Below, in pieces: positions 52,594-61,187 of a DNA stretch of 64,000 bases. The notes beneath the pieces are model-generated. The model had not been told where the DNA came from, searched no databases, and was given only the letters and a program-made list of their open reading frames with translations. Location of the stretch: the NCBI GenBank assembly GCA_018136815.1, contig CM030933.1:5991137-6055136 (forward strand). The letters are read 5' to 3'. The first letter of the stretch is position 1, and the number at the start of each line of letters is the position of its first letter. A program made the position numbers and the translations under genes. Origin of the DNA: Isochrysis galbana. Taxonomy: Eukaryota > Haptophyta > Isochrysidales > Isochrysidaceae.

Positions 52594-54030
52594 TTACCAG
52601 CCCTGGAGCACGTTGACGCAGTTGAGATCCTCGGCAGCCTCGCACAGGCGCTTGGCCATGCTCTCCTCACCGGAGCGGAGAGCCATGCGGGGGTCGTAGT
52701 ACTTCTTGTTGGGCTTGAGCTCGCCCTCGGGGTTGCCAATTTGGCCCTGGAGGTAGTCATGGTACTTGGCCTCGTAAGTGCGGATGCCGTCCCAGAAGGC
52801 CCACTGCGTGTCGGTGTCAATGTTCATCTTGATGGTGCCGGCCTGGATGGCGTAGCGGATGTCCTCGCGCGACGAACCCGAGCCGCCATGGAAGACAAAG
52901 AGCGCCGGCTTCTTGTCGTCACCGCCGAGCTTCTCCGAGATGTAGGCCTGGGTGTTGTGGAGGATCTCGGGCTTGAGCTCGACGTTGCCCGGGGCGTACA
53001 CGCCGTGAACGTTGCCGAAGGCAGCGGCGACGGTGAATCGACCGTTGGGGACCTCCGAGAGGGTCTTGTAGACCTCCCAGACCTCCTCCGGCTGGGTGTA
53101 AAGGCGCGACGAGTCGACATCTGAGTTGTCGACGCCGTCCTCCTCGCCACCGGTCACACCAAGCTCCATCTCGAGGAGGATGTCCATCTTGGCCATGCGC
53201 TCAAGGTACTCCTTGCAGGTACCAATATTCTCCTCGAGCTCCTCCTCGGAGAGGTCGAGCATGTGAGAAGAGAAGAGGGGCTCACCGTTGGCCTGGAAGT
53301 ACTTCTCGTTGGCGTCAAGGAGGCCATCGAACCACGGGAGCCACGAGCGCTGGCAGTGGTCGGTGTGGAGGATGACCGGAACGCCGTAAAGCTCGGCGAC
53401 CTGGCGGACGTGGAGAGCGCCCGCGACAGTGCCGGCAATGCAGGCGGCGTCGTTGTCGTTCTTGGCCGTCTTGCCCGCAATGAATTGGCCTCCGCCACGC
53501 GAGAACTGGACGATCATCGGACCGCCGTACTTGGCAGCAGCCTCAAGGCACGCAGAGATGGAGCACGAGGAGACAACGTTGACAGCCGGAATGGCGTACT
53601 CATTCTCCTTGGCGTGCTGGAGGAGGTCCCAGAGCGCCTGGCCGGTGACCACACCCGGCTTGACCGACTTGGGCATCGGCGTCACAGTCTTGGTCTGCAT
53701 GCTGATGGCGCCAGCACGGGCCGGCACATTCTGCGAGAGGAAGGGAGGGGGGGGGAGTTCAGAACACGGCCAAGCCACACAGCCGACACGGGCAGATAGT
53801 GCAAAGCAAGGTGCAGGGCTCAGGCGTTGGGGGAGATTCGCCCTGAAGCGCAAGGACACTGCACGCAGAGGGCCCTGTGTGGGCGGCCGCCAGGCACGTC
53901 GCGCGGTTGTGCGCAGCGCAAGGCTGCGGTGCACGCCTATGCGAGACGGTGCGCAGGCGCCTTCTCGGCCGGAGCTCACCAGGCCAGCCACGACGGCAGA
54001 GGAGGCAGCGATGAGCTGGAAGAAAAGCAT
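52594..54030 (-). CDS. Class II fructose-bisphosphate aldolase, plastid-targeted
   Basis: Exons 54030-53980 and 53730-52594 join in phase 0, giving 395 residues. Exon 1 encodes MLFFQLIAASSAVVAGL, a signal peptide; NVPARAGAIS then begins a transit-like stretch before the mature enzyme (PGVVTGQALWDLLQHAKENE). This bipartite leader is the way complex plastids import proteins. The enzyme splits or forms fructose-1,6-bisphosphate using a divalent metal. Class IIA markers are all present: YAIPAVNVVSS, VPVILHTDHCQRSW (metal histidine), DLSEEELEEN, LLEMELGVTGGEEDG, FTVAAAFGNVHGVY (second histidine), PALFVFHGGSGSS (third), and IKMNIDTDTQWAFWDGI. Chromist plastids are known to use class II aldolase. 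The open frame continues through the intron and far upstream as poly-Pro sequence; that part is not protein. Confidence 0.95.
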   Translation of the reverse strand: MLFFQLIAASSAVVAGLVSSGREGACAPSRIGVHRSLALRTTARRAWRPPTQGPLRAVSLRFRANLPQRLSPAPCFALSARVGCVAWPCSELPPPPFLSQNVPARAGAISMQTKTVTPMPKSVKPGVVTGQALWDLLQHAKENEYAIPAVNVVSSCSISACLEAAAKYGGPMIVQFSRGGGQFIAGKTAKNDNDAACIAGTVAGALHVRQVAELYGVPVILHTDHCQRSWLPWFDGLLDANEKYFQANGEPLFSSHMLDLSEEELEENIGTCKEYLERMAKMDILLEMELGVTGGEEDGVDNSDVDSSRLYTQPEEVWEVYKTLSEVPNGRFTVAAAFGNVHGVYAPGNVELKPEILHNTQAYISEKLGGDDKKPALFVFHGGSGSSREDIRYAIQAGTIKMNIDTDTQWAFWDGIRTYEAKYHDYLQGQIGNPEGELKPNKKYYDPRMALRSGEESMAKRLCEAAEDLNCVNVLQGW

Positions 54031-54119
54031 CTCAGACTGTGTGGTGCGTATGAGCTCCGCTGGCCGCGGGGGGCGAGAGGGGTGATCGGACGAAGGACAC
54101 CGAAGCTCGAGGCTGGGAC

Positions 54120-54400
54120 GCGCGGGGGGGGGGGGGAGGGAGGGGGGGGGAGGGGCGGGGGGCGGGGGGGGGGCCGGGGGGGCGCGGGCGGGGGGGGGGG
54201 GGGGGGCGGAGGGGGAGGGGGGGGGGGGGAGTCGTGGAAGGCTATCGGAGGAGAGAGGAGCTCGCACGCGGAGGGGAGAGAGGGGGGCGGGGGGGGGGGA
54301 GAAGCGTAGCGGCCGGCGGCGGGGAGGGAGAGCGGGCGGGGGGGGGAGGGGGGGGGGGCGGGGGGGGGGGCGGGGGGGGGAGGGGGCATCGGCCGATTCT
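54120..54400. repeat. G-run cluster at aldolase 5' side
   Basis: Dozens of G runs of 4-14 bases on the plus strand (C runs on the aldolase coding strand) within 280 bp, the strongest quadruplex-forming potential in the window. It lies 90-370 bp before the aldolase ATG. Part of the run-length detail may be assembly error. Confidence 0.8.
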
Positions 54401-54964
54401 CGCCTCGCGAGATCCGTCTCCGCTCCCCCCCCCCCGCCTCCCCCCCCTCTCCCCCTCTCCCTGGTCGCCTTGCCCCCCCCTCTCATCTCTCTGGTCCTCC
54501 CGGTAGGAGTAAAGAAGCACCCGTGCACTCCCCGCGGCCGCCCCTCCTCTCTCTCTCCGCTCCTCTGACGAGGCGAGGCGAGGCGAGACGAGAGCACAAA
54601 GAGCAAGAGAGGGGTTTTACACCGACTAAAGAGAGAGCCGACAATCATCTCGCCGCCGGCGCCACGCTGCTCCCGTGCACCCCCTCCGCATCCTCCCTGC
54701 GCCTTTCCGCTGTCTAGAACTCTCTCTCTCGTTCACCTCTCCCTCTCTGGATGCGGAGGCGGAAGGAGCAGCGGAGGCGCGGGGGGGAGGGGAGGCGCCA
54801 AGGTTGGGGCCGGAACGCTCTCCCCCAAGATTTTTTGTAGTTACACCCCCGCTCGTACGAGCGGAGCGCGCACTTGATCTAGGGGAAGAAAAAAAGTACT
54901 TGGCGCCTCCAGGAGGTCGCCCGCGCACACCGCGCCTCTCGTCCCCCATCCCTCAGCCTGGACG

Positions 54965-56973
54965 ATGGGGAAGAAGCAGCACTCGAAGGACCAGCTCTAC
55001 ATCACACAAACCGAATGGAAGGCTGATTGGGGCGGCGCTAAGTCGAACCAGCACATCCCATACAAGGTACGCCGCACGCAAGCGCCACTGGAGCCACGCG
55101 TTGTTGCCATCGCCTCATGTTCACCACTGCGACGCTGCCTCACGCTGCCTCAGGTACTGCCGTTCGACTGCTGCGCGATCTCTCTCCGCCCGTTCGAGGG
55201 ATCCCCGATGTGCACCGCCGATGGCATCGTCTTCGACTTGCTCAACATCGTGCCGTACCTGAAAAAGTTCCGACGGCATCCAGTGACCGGCAAGCCGCTC
55301 ACGGCATCAGAGCTCATCAAGCTAAATTTCCATAAGAACGCGGAGGGAAAGTTTCATTGCCCGGTGATGTTCAAACCGTTCACTCAACACACTCACATCG
55401 TCGCCATCAAGCCTACTGGAAACGTGTTCTGCTACGAGGCTGTAAAGGAGCTCAACATCAAGGTGCGCGCCCATCCGCCCATCATACGGCCACTGGCGAC
55501 GATTCCATCCGTACATTGCCCACCGACACGACCCCTCAGGCCAAATCGATGGTTGACCTTATGGACGGCACTCCTTTCGCCCGGGAAGACATCATCACCA
55601 TCCAAGACCCCAGCGATGGCACCCGGCGAGAGATCTCTCGCTTCTCCCACGTTACAGAGAACCTAGATGCCGGCAAGATGAAAGATGCCGGCAGCATACG
55701 GCACAACGATGCAACGGCGCGTGTGCTGAGCAAGCTCTCCTCATCCGCCACAGAGGCGGCTGCCGCCTCGGTGGCGAGCGCTGCTGATCTGCTATATCAG
55801 GCGAAGGGCAAGACAAAGGCTGACGTGGGTGGTGCAAGCGGCGCGTGTGCCAAACCAGCCTTGGCCCCACGTTGGCTGCAAACCACCGGCGAGCACGCGG
55901 CGGGCTTCACCTCGACCGCCTGTACTCCGACCACTCGCAACGAGATCGCTCCACTTTCTGAGGAGGAAGCAAACCGGCAGAGGTGCGCCAGGCCGCTTGC
56001 TTGATGTGTGTTTCATGGAGGATAGTTGAATCTTGCTCCCAAAGCGCAGCTTGGTGTGCAATGTTCTCACCATGGCAGTTTCAGAATCGCATGTGCGTCA
56101 CTGTGCAACACTCATCTGGACTGCTGGAGCCTCACACTGCCGGAGTCTGGATGCCGTAAATCTTCCCTCATTTCCCATCTCAGATACGCCTTTTTGAAGA
56201 AGAAGAAGCAGAAAGGCTACGTTCAGATCCAAACAACGCACGGCGTGTTGAACCTGGAGCTCCACGTCGATCTCGTGCCGATGACGTGCGAGAATTTTCT
56301 CACCCTAGCGCAACGTGGCTACTACGACGGTCTGAATTTCCACCGGCTGTTGAAAAACTTCATGGTTCAGGGCGGCGACCCGACAGGCACGGGTAGCGGC
56401 GGGGAATCCATGTGGGGCAAGCCTTTTGCAGACGAGATACTCGCCAAGCTCAAGCATGATGGGAAGGGGGTGCTGTCCATGGCGAATTCGGGCCCAAACA
56501 CCAATGGCTCCCAATTCTTCATCACGTTCAAATCAGCTGCGCACCTCGATGGCAAGCATACTGTCTTTGGTCGCGTCGTTGGCGGGTTCGATGCGCTTTC
56601 CAAGATTGAGCGGGTGCCTACAGATAAGAACGATCGACCGATGGAGCCCGTGGCCATCACGTGCATTATGGTGCTCGTCAACCCCTTCGATAATGTCGAA
56701 GCGGAGATGCAAGAGGCGTACGAGCGCGAGGCAGACCCGGCGGCAGCAGCCGCAGCTGACAAGGCAAAGCTGGAGGCGGAAGACACGCAGGCCTGGTACA
56801 ACGGGCCCATTAACCGGCCAAATGCATTGCGCGAGGGCGTGGGCAAATATATCTCGGCCGAACATCTACGGAACTCCGCTCCACCCTCCGAGGCGTTGGA
56901 GGAGCCGCCTAGGCCAAAGAAAGCACGCGTTACACAACCAGGTTACCAAATGTCTAACTTCATTGGATGGTGA
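54965..56973 (+). CDS. PPIL2: PPIL2-type U-box cyclophilin (spliceosomal peptidyl-prolyl isomerase)
   Basis: Four exons, 54965-55066, 55154-55462, 55540-55982 and 56184-56973, in matching phases, give 547 residues (520 in human). The N-terminus MGKKQHSKDQLYITQTEWKA is diagnostic. A U-box follows: PFDCCAISLRPFEGSPMCTA, with PVTGKPLTASELIKLNFHKN, then FHCPVMFKPFTQHTHIVAIK. A linker (residues about 140-285) leads to the cyclophilin domain: GYVQIQTTHGVLNLELHVDL, NFHRLLKNFMVQGGDPTGTG, VLSMANSGPNTNGSQFFITF and LDGKHTVFGRVVGGFDALSK. The catalytic Arg of FHR and the FF/F pocket are kept; the cyclophilin A Trp position reads HLDGKH, as in other PPIL2 proteins with a non-Trp residue. PPIL2 joins the B complex of the spliceosome and has E3 activity. 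Confidence 0.96.
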
Positions 56974-58041
56974 ATCGCGGGTGATGCGCTTGCCTTGCAT
57001 CGCGACGATGGGCTGCAACGTGGCGGCCTTGCGAGGGGCGCGGTGGCGTTCAATAAATTCGGGGCCAAATACCTACAATGGACACGGCACTATCTCAAAA
57101 AAAATCTTGAAGATGCCTACTACTGCTACTAGGACTAGGACACTTCCCCTCTGGGACCCGGGCGCCATCGCCCTTGCCCCAGACTCATTCCCCTTTCCGC
57201 TTTCCCTTCTTAGCCCTTTTTCTTCGGTATCGGCAACTAAGTATATGTAGTATTTTTATTGATGTTGTGAGGTGTTAGAATTAGTACCACTACTGCCACT
57301 AGCCATGTACTAGCCACTACCACTAATCCACCTGACCGCGACACGCATGACCGCAATGTGCACCCCAAGGGGCACGAGCTATCGCGCGCCCCCTCTAGCT
57401 CTAGACCCCCACCCCTCCCATCCATTTAAGCCCGCCGCAACCAAGCAAACAAGCCTAGAAGGGGCCGCCGCACGCGCGCATCGCATCGTAGTCGGCCGTG
57501 TGTGGCGCGTACAACTACGCAAACGTTACCCGGCCGAATGGGCCGGAGTGCCCGATTTTCGAACGCTACCGGGCGAGCTGCCGGCGCTTTCTGCTCGGTC
57601 TTCCACTAAGATAGAATGACACACCAGGCATCATATGCATACATATGCTGCAAAGATGCCACCCAAGACCCAAGGCCAGGGACTGTACTTAATTTACTAT
57701 CAACGTTGGGGGGTACTAGTTAGTAGCCATTTGAGGGGTAGTTAGTAGTTAGTTAACTGGTTGTGTGTATTTGGCAGTAGTTACCTACTAGTTACGTGTT
57801 ACGTGTTACGTGGCTGATGACTTTGTACGTTAGTGGTTAACTTGTAGTTATCTAGTTAGTAGATTTAGAAATAGGTGTAGAAATACGATATCATAATTAA
57901 TAGGTGTAGAAATAGAGAGCTGATATATATGTACCGTACAAGCAGACTCCTCCCACCTCCGCCCCAATCCCCCAATATCCCTTACCCCTCCATCCAACCT
58001 CCAACCTCCGTCCAACGCTGACGAACTCCGACACTCCGACG
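56974..58041. other. Intergenic, no supported gene
   Basis: A plus frame at 57347-57619 (VVGRVWRVQLRKRYPAEWAG...) has an ATG and balanced composition in its second half but no recognisable domain. AT-richer GTTAGTAGTTA repeats occur at 57.71-57.86 kb. Confidence 0.45.
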
Positions 58042-58230
58042 ATGGCGCCGAGGAGGATGTATATCGAGACCGTCGAGCAGCTTGCCAATGCCAATAACAA
58101 TAACGCTGCAACCGCAGGGCACGATGACGAGGTCGAACGTGTGTTTTCAGCGGCCGGAGCAATGCAGGATTCGACGCTCGAGCGCTCGCTTATTTATTTA
58201 TGGCAGCGTACAACGTACAACACGCAACAC
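58042..58230 (+). pseudogene. Possible hAT-type C-terminal scrap from another subfamily
   Basis: After ATG at 58042 the frame reads DDEVERVFSAAGAMQDSTLE and RSLIYLWQRT. ERVFSAAG is the hallmark of the hAT dimerisation domain in subfamilies unlike the SCERVFSLL copies elsewhere in this window. The rest of the frame turns into poly-Pro. Too short to be sure. Confidence 0.35.
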
Positions 58231-58916
58231 GCCCCCCCGCAGTCCCCCCCCCCCTCCGCAGTTCCCCCCCTCCGCAGTTTCCCTCCCCTCCGCAGATTTC
58301 TTCCCCCCCCCCCTTCCCCCTCCGCGCTGTTCCCCCCCCCCCCGCCCCCCGCTGTTCCCCCCTCGTCCGCGCGAGAGGGTGCAACCTCAGGTTTGGTTGT
58401 TTTTTTCGCAAGTGCCCCCCATGTGGACGGTATAAGTTCTACTTAAAGGACCCCCTTTTTTACAGTATAAACGTGCAGCAAGACGAGTTGACCGTAGAAA
58501 AGGGGACATCGCAGCCGGTCCTGCCCTTTCACCGCGCCCTCGCTCCCTTCAGCCACCCCAACGCAGGTGGTTTCACCCCACCCCGCCGTACGAAGGCGCG
58601 CAGGCGTCCCATAGGCGGGAGGAGATGCGTCCACATAGGCGGGCGGAGAGGCGCGCCAATGTCTCCTGACCGGGAGGGACAGTGGCAGCGAGGGCAGCGC
58701 CGGGCGAGCGGAAGCAGCCCCTAGAGCAATGCTTCCCCCCCCCCATACCCTCACGCGGCACTGTTCCGTTTGGCTGACGGAGTGGATGGGTAGGAGGGAG
58801 GGAGAGAAAGACCGCCCAAGCTCGCGAGAAGTCGCCACACGGGCGGTCGTGGGGGTAGCAAGGGTCAAAAAGAAAGGTATGACTTGCAGCGCTCACTGTC
58901 CGCATATTCCTTGCAG

Positions 58917-59723
58917 ATGAATGAGGATTCGTGTAACGCCGAGGTACTGTTTATCTGCTCCTCGCCCACGCCCTCTACACCACAGGCAAGCATGGACCCT
59001 GCGCTTAGCAACGCTGTGGCACTTGTCCGCCAGTTCCGAGCACTCCCGTGCACCAAACTGGAGATGCGCCTCGGCTACATGCACGAGGGCCAGTTTGTCG
59101 ACAGCGTGGACAGGCGCGTGCATGACCGGCTTTGCCTCGAAGTCTTTGGCAACGCACCCGTCCTCGTGAGCCGCCACGACGCCTTCTGGCGGCGACCAGG
59201 CACGGAACGAGTCCGCACGCGAACCACTTTTGATGATACGCACATTCTCAGCATCGAACGCAGTGTGCAGAGGACCTTTCGGGAAGTCGTCTTCTTCACC
59301 GACAGCCCCGGGGGCCTCGCATTCAAGGTGTCCTTGACGTGCGACGATCCGGTAAGCACCCATGAGTTGGAGGAGGTCGTCACCACCGCGGCCTTTTGCA
59401 TCCAGCACCCCCGGCAGCTCTTCTTGGGAGACTGGAAGTACGACTTTGCACGCGCGTGGTCTGCGCCAACCAAGAGCGCGGCCGAGAGCCTCCAGCGAGC
59501 GGGGAATCGGGAGCTCTACACAATTGACATCCATCTTGTGAATCGCACCTCTTTGGCGAGTTATGACGACACTGCGATCGCTCAAGTCATGCTCGCACGC
59601 ATGCTGAAGCTCATTCACACGCTTGCGGATGGAGTGATGGTGACTGGGGCGAAATGCGTCCTGGAGTCTCGTGGGGAATCGCTTGCCTTTTGCTTTGCAG
59701 CAAACGGCGTTGAAACCGTGTGA
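58917..59723 (+). CDS. Possible RNA 5'-triphosphatase-like (TTM/Cet1) protein
   Basis: About 268 residues from the ATG at 58917, which directly follows a TTGCAG acceptor-like sequence; an alternative Met (MDPALSNAVAL) is at 58992. The order of elements resembles the beta subunit of mRNA capping enzymes: TKLEMRLGYMHEGQF (first tunnel strand), WRRPGTERVRTRTTFDD, ILSIERSVQRTFREVVFF, LAFKVSLTCDDPV, FLGDWKYDFARAW and ELYTIDIHL (last strand). In active enzymes the first and last strands carry alternating glutamates that bind metal. Here the first strand keeps only one Glu and the last has Asp and His instead, so activity is doubtful or the assignment is wrong. A C-terminal helix MLARMLKLIHTLADG is consistent with the fold. 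Confidence 0.42.
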   Translation: MNEDSCNAEVLFICSSPTPSTPQASMDPALSNAVALVRQFRALPCTKLEMRLGYMHEGQFVDSVDRRVHDRLCLEVFGNAPVLVSRHDAFWRRPGTERVRTRTTFDDTHILSIERSVQRTFREVVFFTDSPGGLAFKVSLTCDDPVSTHELEEVVTTAAFCIQHPRQLFLGDWKYDFARAWSAPTKSAAESLQRAGNRELYTIDIHLVNRTSLASYDDTAIAQVMLARMLKLIHTLADGVMVTGAKCVLESRGESLAFCFAANGVETV

Positions 59724-59794
59724 AGTCCTTCTTCAGACGTCGCCATCCGCCCGCGGTGTGCTGGCTGGCTATGGGCGTGCAAGGGCGGACGTCG

Positions 59795-60500
59795 GCAGTC
59801 TGACGCCCACGTGGTTGCATTCTTCAACAAGGGCAGCGGGCATGGTTGCATTCTTCAACAAGGGCGGGATGATCGTTCAAGGTGTGACAAAAAAAGGGAA
59901 CCACGTGGTGGGTGTGACGAAAAGGGAACCTCGAGTTACTATGCAAGAAAAAAAGTTATTTACGCTCGAGGAAGCGTGTCCGAGTTAGGAGGGCGCCCCC
60001 GTCAATGACATAATCTCAAGAAAAAATTTTACTTTGCATACTGTAAGATGTGGGTCTACGCTCGTCAAAGCTTATTCGACGATGGTCCCTACGACGTCGT
60101 CCCCTTGATGAGTCTCTTGGGTGGCATCACCTTCTGGTTTCTCCTTAGTGCTGCATTCGCAGCAGTCATCGCGTCGAGGGATGGTTTCACACGGGTCGGG
60201 ATCGCGGTCGGGGTGGTCTTCGCGCTGTTTATTCTTCTCCTCTTGGTACTGTGGAAGACAAAGTATTTTCGCTTTTACAAGACGGAGAAAATGCAACTGA
60301 CCTTCGATGCGGAGGCGATATTGAAACGGGAGGCACAAACGAAACACAAGACGTCTTCCGCTTGATGGGTCCCCGTGTTTATGTTTGTCTGCGCGCGGTC
60401 AACTCCCGAGTTAGGGGCGAAGTTAGGGGTCAGTAGAAATTATATACCTAAAAGCCGGGAGGGGCGTGACAAAAAAAAGGAACCTCGAGTTGCACCCTCT
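59795..60500 (+). repeat. Dispersed repeat R5, copy with internal 340-bp segment
   Basis: The outer parts (59795-60047 and 60392-60500) match the 45.24-45.48 kb copy in opposite orientation. Between TTTGCATAC and CGCGGTCAAC, which are adjacent there, this copy holds about 345 bp including the ORF at 60048-60365. An extra tandem GTGTGAC-AAAAGGGAACC block lies at 59.88-59.94 kb. Confidence 0.75.
60048..60365 (+). CDS. Small two-helix membrane protein inside repeat R5
   Basis: ATG at 60048 opens 105 residues: MWVYARQSLFDDGPYDVVPL, then GGITFWFLLSAAFAAVIAS (helix 1), a short charged loop SRDGFTR, GIAVGVVFALFILLLLVLW (helix 2), and a basic-acidic tail KYFRFYKTEKMQLTF. Codon use is not biased like the surrounding GC-rich noise, and the frame occupies nearly all of the segment missing from the 45 kb repeat copy. 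No family is recognised. It could be an exon of a host gene captured by the repeat, or a gene of the mobile unit. Confidence 0.5.
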   Translation: MWVYARQSLFDDGPYDVVPLMSLLGGITFWFLLSAAFAAVIASRDGFTRVGIAVGVVFALFILLLLVLWKTKYFRFYKTEKMQLTFDAEAILKREAQTKHKTSSA

Positions 60501-61187
60501 CGTCGGGACGGCGGTTCTCCTCCGCGTCCGCGCGTTGAGACGCCGTGTTCTCTTCTCCCCCCCCCCCGCGCGCGCGCAAGTCCTCCAGCGCGTCCCTCGC
60601 CCACAGCAAGGCGGCTTGCCTTCATTTGGTCCCGCATCGCGTATTTGGAAACGAGGGGTACCAAATGAAGGCAAACGACCTCACCGCGCCCCGCAGCACC
60701 GCCGCCCGCAGCACTGCCACCCGCGCCTCCCGTCGGCCCCGCTCGCGTCTCCCGCAGATCCTGCCCCCGCCCTCCCATCGCCCGCGAAACTGAAGAACAA
60801 GAACAAGGAACGAAGGGGGGGGGGGGGAGCGGGGGCGGGGAGCAGGGAGCAGAGGGGAGCGGAAAGGGTAGCGGTAGCGGGTAGGGAATGAGTGTGGGAT
60901 CATGGTGAGGGCAATGGGATCCCTGGAGCGGGTAGTCGTAGCAGCAGTGAGAGTAGCTGGCATCTTCAAAGATTTTGTAGCATGAGTTTAGCGCCGGCGA
61001 GGGCTCGAGACTCCACATTAATTAAATCCCGCACCGGAGCTACGGAATCTCTATACTAAAAAACTCTTTCGGACTGAGAGGAAGAGCGGACACCTATGTA
61101 TGAGTAACGAGGTTCGTCGGCCCGGCCACCCGGAGCGCGCGCGCGAAAGAGAGGTGGGAAGGTTTGGAAGTAGGTGGACGGGTGCGG
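60366..61187. other. Intergenic and TBC1D19 5' region
   Basis: Contains the tail of repeat R5, the snap-back element at 60.6 kb and GC-rich sequence whose open frames on both strands are low complexity. TTAATTAAAT near 61.02 kb is the only AT-rich patch before the TBC1D19-like start. Confidence 0.5.
60616..60674. repeat. Snap-back element with 15-bp perfect inverted arms
   Basis: TTGCCTTCATTTGGT (60616-60630) is exactly reverse-complemented at 60660-60674 around a 29-base centre that is itself the CGCATCGCGTATTTGG...CGAGGGG block of the dispersed family. It looks like an element reduced to its two ends. Confidence 0.8.

Noticed and set aside
52393..53124. 243-residue plus frame antisense to aldolase
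   Set aside because: A mirror frame of the conserved aldolase exon; high third-position GC keeps the antisense open.
54031..54648. N-terminal extension of the aldolase frame (about 200 residues)
   Set aside because: The extra part is almost pure Pro/Ser/Arg from G/C runs, and a signal peptide with its own ATG begins at 54030. The extension is an accident of composition.
58893..59618. 241-residue minus frame
   Set aside because: Antisense to the TTM-like gene, no domain, and the plus strand shows the more coherent fold pattern.
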